Below are positions 18,001 to 22,535 of a DNA stretch of 26,104 bases, piece after piece. Origin of the DNA: a virus; the IMG/VR virus record IMGVR_UViG_3300037847_004799, positions 1-26,104 of that record; one strand, given 5' to 3'. Under the pieces are notes generated by a model. The model did no database searches. It saw only the letters and a program-made list of their open reading frames with translations, and had not been told where the DNA came from. Position 1 is the first letter of the stretch; the number at the start of each line of letters is the position of its first letter. A program made the translations under genes and the position numbers.

Positions 18001-19178
18001 TTGAATTATTTGAAGACTCTCCTGTTACTGCAACTAATCCTGGATATGTCCTTGTTAATGATGAGATCATTTCATATAAACAAATTAATGTTGGATCTCT
18101 AGAGATTGTTTCTCGTGGTGAGAATGAATCGACAATTAGAAATCATGCCGTTGGTGATGAAGTTCGCAAGTATGAACTGAATGGTGTTTCCTTAACTAGA
18201 ATTAACAGGAAGCATGATATGCCAACAAATCAATCTTTAGTTGCTAAGAGAGGTATTGACACTTATCATCTCCAGGTTGAAAGACCTAGTGCTAAAACTG
18301 GTGGAACAACTCAACTGAACTTCAATACTGAAGGTTCTTTTGGTGGAAGTAATTGTAGTGCATCTCAAAATATTCAATTTAACGAAATAATTCCTTACTT
18401 TAATGTTGTCAATCCAGGAAACACTAGCGTTTCTGCAACACTAAGAACAGTTTCTGGAACTAGTGCTGGTGGTAGTGAAGTTTCATTCCAAGATCAAGGA
18501 TATGAATCTGTTGCTCTTAACAGAGTAAATGAACTTTCAACACCAAGAATTGTATGTTCAAATATTAACGAAACTACTAGGTTGACAACTCTTCCTAAGA
18601 ACAAATCATTAACTCTTGGAATAAGGATGGAGACAAATAATACTGCCCTTTCTCCAGTTGTTGATCTTTCCGAAGCAGCAACATTTGTATTTGCTAGAAA
18701 TAGATTAAGTAGACCAATCACAAACTATGTGGTTGATTCTAGATCAAACCAAAATACAGGTGATCCACATGCTTCTGTATACATTTCAAATACGGTTAAT
18801 TTACAAAGACCAGCATCAACACTGAAAGTATTACTCTCATCATATAGAAATTCATCTAGTGATTTTAGAGTTCTATACAAACTTATTAGAGCAGATTCTA
18901 GTGAAGTAGAACAAACTTATGAATTGTTCCCAGGTTATAATAATTTGACCGATGCTAACGGAGATGGTTATGGAGATACTGTTATAGATACTTCTTTAAA
19001 TGATGGTTTACCTGATAGTAGGGTAAATCCAAATGTAGATGGTGAATACTCGGAGTATCAATTTACAGCAGATAATCTTGATCTATTTGTTGGATTTACA
19101 ATTAAAATTGTAATGAGTGGAACAAACGAAGCATACACAGCTAAGTTTAAAGATCTGAGAGTGATTGCTTTAGCATGA
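12099..19178 (+). CDS. DUF4815-domain large virion protein (baseplate/tail fibre type)
   Basis: A 2,359-residue protein. Residues about 6-65 carry the DUF4815 signature: SPYYDDFDPNSNYYRVLF, then PGFPVQSRELSVLQSILQNQ and FGNHIFKDGSIVIPG. A helical segment near 1112-1165 (RYTMQDLRELEDRIENVEEL, then LELDTKSLQVRD and FKSGFFVDNF) is also typical of this family in marine T4-like phages. Residues about 1543-1705 form a domain starting RRDPLSQTF, with TGGFLTKVGLFF and a W-containing strand. GxGY units lie at 1792-1795 and 1835-1838, an RG/H module near 1947-2036, and the C-terminus has a DANGDGYGD calcium-loop-like motif (2285-2293) before the final KFKDLRVIALA. It follows gp8 after one base, suggesting an adhesin or fibre attached to the baseplate. 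It has no clear T4 counterpart, and the receptor role is inferred. Confidence 0.88.
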   Translation: MSQKTNLNVSPYYDDFDPNSNYYRVLFKPGFPVQSRELSVLQSILQNQIKSFGNHIFKDGSIVIPGNISYNSSYYAVKINPTHVGLSVGLYLEQLVGKRIKGQTSQITAVVQNVIKNTESVTDDYTLYVKYITSDSAFNVSQFTDAETLVTLDSVTYGNTTISAGDTFATLINSEATFTASAVSISDGIYYIRGHFVNVAEDTIILDQYSNTPSYRVGLSISESIVDAQADNSLYDNARGFSNYAAPGADRLQISTKLSKKRLTDTDDKDFVEILRVSDGVVKKIQDTNQYSEIKEYIAKRTFEESGNYAVDPFNIEVENSLNDRLGSDGVFFPGQITEKGNTPTEDLLAIKVSPGKAYVRGYDIEKTSTTILDVAKPRTTRTVATSSVPFTMGNRLRLNNVSGTPAIGLNLNNNHILELFNRRHNPSDTNAGTGLKVGTARAYSFDLADSDISDTRNVWDLFLWDIQTYTILTLSSGATSTEVPAGSYIEGVNSGASGYVASHTASGEYSLEQTSGSFTVGEQVTVNGSPALSRAIVKIKVFGIQDIKSVFQTTTNTSLVTAFHGDAVLTESVLPNFSSTDIISIAPTTGISTVAGRNFVGVKTDSIIQYTVDGEDLPTFNRITGIATDGTSITLAATHSVTGINNSAITAGNYTFKVLTPDIADTDRAKLYSNLNTNNISNVSLTNSDLIVRRQAISQSSDNNGSITLNKSDIGITSSFFEPYALNRYSVIYSNGISADLASEQVVVSGDGESVTLSGLIANQSNIFVNATAKKVSVLSKKKNYIRSEKLEIARSANSALATESGLTQNNFYGLRIEDREISLNVPDVNKVIAIYESVDSGSVILDRLTFGSGLSLDTASILGEKIIGQGSGAVGQVVTRSSSTEVEFVYLNANRFSPNESVTFEESNIRSSILTVSKGTYVDKTNDYVLDKGQRDQYYDYSRIVRKSDFYIPSRRLTIIYDYYQVPSSDSGDVYTVNSYGTERYGKDIPLLSGNVRATDTLDFRPRVASFTSITASPFVFASRDFSAVGANSSLVIAPNESFNVGYSYYLPRIDKVVLKKDGEVSLIRGVASSNPVEPTSIDESMDLGTIELPAYLYNPDDAKITLTNNKRYTMQDLRELEDRIENVEELTSLTLLELDTKSLQVRDIDGLDKFKSGFFVDNFKGTRFINTEDPDANSTIDTNKTELRSDLVFSSLKSRVSPISTEDLSTLDFSSDFTLSDPSVKKTGDLVTLNYSSIEWTDVQQSFATKEQKVNPFGVENFNGVVKLTPSSDTWARTLNVQAGRILRSQSDWSNTYISNLITSSEVSNKLRSRNIAFEASGLQPSTNHYSFFGGSSNIDVIPKLLQVTMSAGSFQAGETVYGYQDGRKVSAFRLANANHKSGSYLNPSEVYTKNPYSPTLDIATVYSSSSPMINVDLMSLADDGDGRFYGYASQNMILVGESSSAQATVSAQSLTTDVVGDLNGCLFIRNPLTSPAPAVTFRSGSKTLKLTSSSINSNATNVRFTQETFHNNGVINSGVYTESVTVRRPPSALTVNATRRDPLSQTFRTDNTGGFLTKVGLFFKTKDQTEKVFVEIRETDIGGTPKNKVVQDFARVGILPADITVSTDGTTETVVNLPSPLYLQADTQYSLTLSCPTSDDYEVWVGETNQPTVATQNYPAADQVIYSNQYTGGNLYKPQNGSVWSPVISEDLKFKLYKAEFASTSGIVYFNNPSLSVGSTYTSADANIPHLVNNPIKTLPRKLIVGMSTSQALGTILVPGVKVAEGDNNGIIEFVGGNVGTVGISTVGVGYSNGTFNNVPLYTISGNGSGATANITISGNGVSAVSLASTGNGYRQGDLLGITTSSVAGTGNGALISVNTVPNIDTLYLTNMNGELFDTGDTISYYSGSTLVSMAGTIVRGTSVIPDEIYAGNVFEVSHYNHGMHSNSNIVNISGVEPNTSSSTLSAAIVSTDTTVSVANTSLFELFEDSPVTATNPGYVLVNDEIISYKQINVGSLEIVSRGENESTIRNHAVGDEVRKYELNGVSLTRINRKHDMPTNQSLVAKRGIDTYHLQVERPSAKTGGTTQLNFNTEGSFGGSNCSASQNIQFNEIIPYFNVVNPGNTSVSATLRTVSGTSAGGSEVSFQDQGYESVALNRVNELSTPRIVCSNINETTRLTTLPKNKSLTLGIRMETNNTALSPVVDLSEAATFVFARNRLSRPITNYVVDSRSNQNTGDPHASVYISNTVNLQRPASTLKVLLSSYRNSSSDFRVLYKLIRADSSEVEQTYELFPGYNNLTDANGDGYGDTVIDTSLNDGLPDSRVNPNVDGEYSEYQFTADNLDLFVGFTIKIVMSGTNEAYTAKFKDLRVIALA
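17440..17700 (+). repeat. GxGY-type units in the DUF4815 protein
   Basis: Two anchors, GVGY (residues 1792-1795) and GNGY (1835-1838), are 43 residues apart, the same spacing as the six units in gp14. Between them lies an ATANITISGNGVSAVSLAST strand pair typical of the module. Confidence 0.6.
18951..18980 (+). other. Calcium-binding-like loop in the DUF4815 protein
   Basis: Residues 2285-2294 read DANGDGYGDT, fitting the D-x-N-x-D-G-x-x-D pattern of EF-hand or dockerin-like calcium loops (Asp2285, Asn2287, Asp2289, Gly2290, Asp2293). It lies near the C-terminus just after PGYNNL. No flanking helices typical of a true EF-hand are obvious, so metal binding is only a suggestion. Confidence 0.45.
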
Positions 19179-19372
19179 TACCAGTTGAGGGACATAAAAA
19201 CTTATTCCGAGATGAATCAGGTGCAATTGTCAATTGTGATACTGCTGAATATAATCAGTATATTAGAATGAAACGTGATCGTCAAAAACAGAAGGAAGAA
19301 ATTGCCGAACTGAAAAAAGACGTTCACGAAATTAAAAATCTACTTATGGAGTTAATCAATGCCCGATCATAA
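19175..19372 (+). CDS. Small conserved phage protein with coiled coil
   Basis: 65 residues. The start overlaps the stop of the DUF4815 gene in an ATGA, which suggests translational coupling. The N-terminus MIPVEGHKNLFRDESGAIVN is of a type I know from the same place in marine T4-like phages, where it is a small protein of unknown function. Residues about 30-62 are rich in Lys, Glu and Leu/Ile in heptad-like spacing, predicting a short coiled coil that could oligomerise. No catalytic motif, signal peptide or membrane segment is visible. The role is unknown; the context suggests a virion or assembly factor. Confidence 0.8.
   Translation: MIPVEGHKNLFRDESGAIVNCDTAEYNQYIRMKRDRQKQKEEIAELKKDVHEIKNLLMELINARS
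19348..19351 (+). promoter_or_regulatory. Ribosome binding site for the 60-residue gene
   Basis: GGAG lies 7 bases before the ATG at 19359, inside the coding sequence of the preceding gene. It supports a genuine start there despite the 14-base overlap. Confidence 0.6.
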
Positions 19373-19541
19373 CGAAATTTCTTTGGACTCAGTTGCTAAG
19401 ATGTTTGAGTTTGAAAAACAAGCAAGGCAGATTGATGAATGTAATGATATTAATGAATTGAAAAGTATGCTCAAGTCATCAATGAAGTTATTTTTAAAAC
19501 AACAGGAAGTTGTGTCCAAACTCGGATTTGAAGGCGTATAA
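19359..19541 (+). CDS. Small conserved phage protein, function unknown
   Basis: 60 residues, starting 14 bases before the end of the preceding gene in a different frame. The sequence (MPDHNEISLDSVAKMFEFEK, then IDECNDINELKSMLKSSMKL and a KQQEVVSKLG tail) is mainly helical in composition and resembles a small conserved protein found beside fibre genes in marine T4-like phages. It has a single Cys and no known catalytic pattern. Its stop codon overlaps the late promoter of the next transcription unit. I cannot assign a function. Confidence 0.78.
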   Translation: MPDHNEISLDSVAKMFEFEKQARQIDECNDINELKSMLKSSMKLFLKQQEVVSKLGFEGV

Positions 19542-19544
19542 ATA
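19537..19544 (+). promoter_or_regulatory. T4-type late promoter upstream of the fibre group
   Basis: A second exact TATAAATA. It overlaps the TAA stop (19539-19541) of the 60-residue gene. Transcription would start about 19549-19553, some 30 bases before the ATG at 19581. Together with 10512-10519 it is one of only two such exact elements I found at gene boundaries in the window. Confidence 0.75.
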
Positions 19545-19563
19545 TATTTTAGATCCTGAAAAT

Positions 19564-19576
19564 TACCAGATTGGTA
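19564..19576 (+). other. Small hairpin in the leader before the 75-residue gene
   Basis: TACCA and TGGTA form a 5-base-pair stem with a 3-base loop ending 4 bases before the ATG at 19581. The leader has no Shine-Dalgarno sequence. The stem is short and AT-containing, so it may be chance. Confidence 0.25.
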
Positions 19577-19580
19577 TGTT

Positions 19581-19808
19581 ATGCCAGACATAAAAGTAAG
19601 AGTAGGTCAACAAAATGCAATTAAGGTTGTTTCTTCAATCGTAGGAGATACTGCAGGAACTCTTTCTGGTTTGAGTGATGTCAATGCTGGAACACTAGCT
19701 AATGGCATGGTTCTTGTTTATAATGCTACCACCAATAAGTGGGATGCAACCTTAGAGTTAACACCAGGAGCTACACAGAATTTAGATATTAACGGAGGTT
19801 CATTCTAA
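19581..19808 (+). CDS. Small fibre-associated structural protein
   Basis: 75 residues, first gene after the second late promoter. The N-terminus MPDIKVRVGQQNAIKVVSS and the segment LSDVNAGTLANGMVLVYNAT, then NKWDATLEL, are typical of short fibre-linked proteins in marine T4-like phages; the 'G.VLVY...T.KW.A' pattern is common in phage fibre shafts and attachment regions. It ends LDINGGSF, close to the IDGGTF end of the next protein. Its TAA shares one base with the next ATG (TAATG), so the two are probably translated together. It could be an adaptor or short fibre; the function is inferred only from context. Confidence 0.78.
   Translation: MPDIKVRVGQQNAIKVVSSIVGDTAGTLSGLSDVNAGTLANGMVLVYNATTNKWDATLELTPGATQNLDINGGSF
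19794..19798 (+). promoter_or_regulatory. Shine-Dalgarno site for the fibre gene
   Basis: GGAGG ends 9 bases before the ATG at 19808. It is read at the same time as codons of the Gly-Gly pair in the INGGSF end of the preceding protein. Confidence 0.75.
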
Positions 19809-21445
19809 TGGCGAGTATCATTAGAGTCAAAAGATCTACTGGTACTACCGCACCAGCAACTTTAAATTATGGTGAACTTGGTCTTACGATTGGCGTTGGA
19901 ACCCATGGTAATAGGGGTGGAAGGGTATTTGCTGGAGATAATTCCCAAAACCCACAGTTAATTGGTGGTAGATACTATACAGATCTTTTAAGTATTGCTC
20001 CTGGATTAGTTGCAGGACAAGATAATCCAACAACACCAGCAAATGGATTTGTTCCAGTTCTCTTAACAGAGAATGGTGGCAATCCTGGTGGCACTGGAGC
20101 AATTAGCCGTCTTCCAAGAGTTGATCAATGGTCAGTTGATAATCTAACCATTGACGGTAATACAATCTCATCAAATGATACGGATGGTGATATTGTATTG
20201 CGAACTAATGGCACTGGTGAAGTTGTTATCCCAGATGATCAGTTCTTGGTATTTGGTGATAGTAAGGACGCTAAGATTGAATATGATGAGAATGGTTCTG
20301 ATGCCGTTCAAGTTACTGGTGCCCCATGGGTATGGAATGTTGCACAGCAATACCAAATTCCAACAGGTAGTCAGTTTGTAATTGATAACGTTGGTATTTC
20401 ATCCAATGTCATTTCAACCAGATCTGGTGGTGGAAATACTCTCTATATTGATCCTTTTCCCGATGGTTTCAGCAATGAAGGAACAGTAATCATCAAAGGT
20501 GACCTTCAAGTTGATGGAACATCCACAACAGTAAACTCAAGTTCGGTTACTGTTAATGAATCCATCATGAATCTTGGTGATGTAACCAGTGTAAGAACGG
20601 TTATCACTGATGTTCAATCTGGTGTAAGCACAGCAAGATTAGATTCTGTTGTTGGTATCAATACTGGTGATACTCTTGTAGCAACTAATATTAACGCATC
20701 AGGTATTGCAACAGTTTCTGCAATTGATATTACAAATAAAGTTGTTACTTTTAGTGGAACAACAAGTGCTGGTCTTTCTACAACTACACAAATTACAGTA
20801 ACTCACGGATTTGATACCAATACAGACCGTGGTATTTCATTCGATTATAACACAAGCAGTGGTGTTGGAAACAACAAAACTGGTTTCTTTGGTATGGATG
20901 ACAGTTCTATCGCTGATAGTTCTGCAGGTGCATTAAATCATGGAACACATGCTGATAACAGCAGAAGATTAACCTACATTCCTGATGCAACTATCAATAA
21001 TAGTGTTGTTGCAGGAACTAAAGGTTTCTTAGATATTAAAGGTATCTACTATCAATCTGGTGATTATGATACTAATGGTATCGTATATTTTGATAGCACT
21101 GGTCTTCAAAGATCTACAAATCAACCAGGTGATGCAGATACTACAGTAACTTCAACACAAATTCTTACTGCTGTTACTGAAATTGTTCTTACTTTGAGTG
21201 GCAATGCAAGTTTGAGTGCTGGAGCACAGATTACTCAACAAAATAATAGTGCTGCTTACGGTATGGTGAAGGCTACTACTTCTTCATCTAATAGTGTGAC
21301 GTTGATTGGTGTTCAAGGAACATTTGATACTACCAATGATATCGTTGCTGATGGTGCTAGTGTTAACGAAAACCCAACCAACGTTGCTACTACATACACT
21401 AGTAAGCCAACTTGGACATCAACAATTGACGGAGGAACCTTCTAG
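19808..21445 (+). CDS. Tail fibre-like structural protein
   Basis: 545 residues. The N-terminus MASIIRVKRSTGTTAPATLN followed by YGELGLTIG is the 'KRS....P..L..GELA' pattern that begins many marine phage fibre proteins and probably anchors them to the virion. Residues about 112-135 (NLTIDGNTISSNDTDGDIVL) and 231-250 (GDLQVDGTSTTVNSSSVTVN) are shaft-like segments. Residues about 268-322 resemble the TGI-rich units of the giant protein, and about 455-520 contain an 'AGAQITQ ... AAYGMV' unit like one in gp14. The C-terminus is STIDGGTF. The gene lies directly before the gp13 block, where T4 carries wac (fibritin), but I see no long fibritin-like coiled coil, so homology to wac is not supported. 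A receptor-binding or whisker role is inferred. Confidence 0.82.
   Translation: MASIIRVKRSTGTTAPATLNYGELGLTIGVGTHGNRGGRVFAGDNSQNPQLIGGRYYTDLLSIAPGLVAGQDNPTTPANGFVPVLLTENGGNPGGTGAISRLPRVDQWSVDNLTIDGNTISSNDTDGDIVLRTNGTGEVVIPDDQFLVFGDSKDAKIEYDENGSDAVQVTGAPWVWNVAQQYQIPTGSQFVIDNVGISSNVISTRSGGGNTLYIDPFPDGFSNEGTVIIKGDLQVDGTSTTVNSSSVTVNESIMNLGDVTSVRTVITDVQSGVSTARLDSVVGINTGDTLVATNINASGIATVSAIDITNKVVTFSGTTSAGLSTTTQITVTHGFDTNTDRGISFDYNTSSGVGNNKTGFFGMDDSSIADSSAGALNHGTHADNSRRLTYIPDATINNSVVAGTKGFLDIKGIYYQSGDYDTNGIVYFDSTGLQRSTNQPGDADTTVTSTQILTAVTEIVLTLSGNASLSAGAQITQQNNSAAYGMVKATTSSSNSVTLIGVQGTFDTTNDIVADGASVNENPTNVATTYTSKPTWTSTIDGGTF
21431..21435 (+). promoter_or_regulatory. Shine-Dalgarno-like GGAGG before the 81-residue gene
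   Basis: GGAGG is again encoded by the Gly-Gly pair of the fibre's DGGTF end. It is 15 bases before the ATG at 21451, longer than ideal; an AGAG at 21444-21447 is closer but weak. Confidence 0.4.
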
Positions 21446-21450
21446 AGATT

Positions 21451-21696
21451 ATGAATAGTGAAGTAGATATTAATGTGTTAGTGACTCTTTATAATCAAAA
21501 ATTAGCATCACTAACAAATCAAAATGTTTTGTTGGAGGCAAAAATTCAAACATTAACAAAAGAGTTTGAAGATGAAAAAAATAAGTTACTGGCACAACTT
21601 CTGGAATTAAAAAAACCAGAACCAGTAACTGTTAAATCTAAATCAAAACCTTTAACAGGCGCAGATGATTATCAGAACTCAGAGGTTGAAGAATAA
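21451..21696 (+). CDS. Small coiled-coil protein upstream of gp13
   Basis: 81 residues. Residues about 5-50 show heptad-like Leu/Val spacing (INVLVTLYNQKLASLTNQN, then LLEAKIQTLTKEFEDEKNKL), predicting one continuous coiled coil. The C-terminal third is Lys/Pro-rich then acidic and probably flexible. It starts 5 bases after the fibre stop and its TAA shares one base with the gp13 start. No family name is known to me. A trimeric or dimeric coil beside a fibre gene could be a fibre partner or an assembly chaperone, but this is conjecture. Confidence 0.72.
   Translation: MNSEVDINVLVTLYNQKLASLTNQNVLLEAKIQTLTKEFEDEKNKLLAQLLELKKPEPVTVKSKSKPLTGADDYQNSEVEE
21681..21685 (+). promoter_or_regulatory. 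Ribosome binding site for gp13
   Basis: AGAGG ends 10 bases before the gp13 ATG at 21696, inside the preceding gene, and supports this start. Confidence 0.55.
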
Positions 21697-22535
21697 TGGC
21701 AAAACCATCAACACGTCAAGGATTAATTGATTACTGCTTAAGGCGTCTAGGTGCTCCTGTCCTAGAAATAAATGTTGATGATGATCAAATTGATGACTTA
21801 GTTGATGATGCCATTCAATATTTCAATGAGCGCCATTTTGATGGTGTTGAGAGGATGTTCCTCAAATACGAACTACAGCAAGAAGATATTGATAGGGGTA
21901 AAGCGAGTGGAACTAGTGGTGTTGGTATCGTAACTACGACTGCAGATGCAACAATCGTTGGTGCTGCAACTACATTTAGTTTCTACGAGACTTCAAATTT
22001 TATTCAAGTTCCAGATTCTGTAATTGGAATTGAGCGTATATTTAAGTTTGATACTAGTAGCATTTCTGGTGGAATGTTTAGTATCAAGTATCAATTATTT
22101 TTAAATGACTTGTATTACTTTAACTCGGTAGAGTTATTGCAGTATGCAATGACAAAGAGTTATTTGGAAGATATTGATCACTTATTAACTACAGATAAGC
22201 AAATAAGATTTAATAAGCGTCAAGATAGAATGTATCTTGATATTGATTGGAATGCACAAAATGCTGGAGATTTTCTAGTCATTGATTGTTATAGGGCACT
22301 AGATCCAGCCTCATTTACTCAAGTTTATAATGATAGTTTTGTTAAAAAATATTTAACTGCACTAATAAAACGCCAATGGGGACAGAATCTATTAAAGTTT
22401 AGGGGAGTTAAACTGCCAGGTGGTATTGAACTAAACGGCAGAGAGATTTATGAGGATGCTGAAAGAGAATTAGAACAACTCAAGCAGACAATGATGCTTG
22501 AGCATGAATTACCACCTCTCGATCTTATCGGATAA
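21696..22535 (+). CDS. 13: Neck / head completion protein gp13
   Basis: Forms the ring on the filled head's portal that closes the capsid and joins it to the tail through gp14. The match to T4 gp13 is clear: CLRRLGAPVLEINVDDDQI with HFDGV nearby (T4: ILRRLGAPIINVELTPDQI, then YHFDGV), a C-terminal half KYLTALIKRQWGQNL and LPGGIELNGREIYEDAE (T4: DYATALAKELNGQIL, LPGGVTIDGQRLIEEAR), and the ending PPLDLIG (T4: PPFGILVG). It has 279 residues against 309 in T4. An insert-like Thr/Ala/Gly stretch at about 70-90 is unlike T4. The start shares one base with the previous stop, and the stop shares one base with the gp14 start. Confidence 0.95.
   Translation: MAKPSTRQGLIDYCLRRLGAPVLEINVDDDQIDDLVDDAIQYFNERHFDGVERMFLKYELQQEDIDRGKASGTSGVGIVTTTADATIVGAATTFSFYETSNFIQVPDSVIGIERIFKFDTSSISGGMFSIKYQLFLNDLYYFNSVELLQYAMTKSYLEDIDHLLTTDKQIRFNKRQDRMYLDIDWNAQNAGDFLVIDCYRALDPASFTQVYNDSFVKKYLTALIKRQWGQNLLKFRGVKLPGGIELNGREIYEDAERELEQLKQTMMLEHELPPLDLIG

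Noticed and set aside
19808-21445. Fibre gene as the T4 wac (fibritin) orthologue
   Set aside because: The position before gp13 fits, but there is no long segmented coiled coil or foldon-like end; the N-terminus is of the general phage fibre type.
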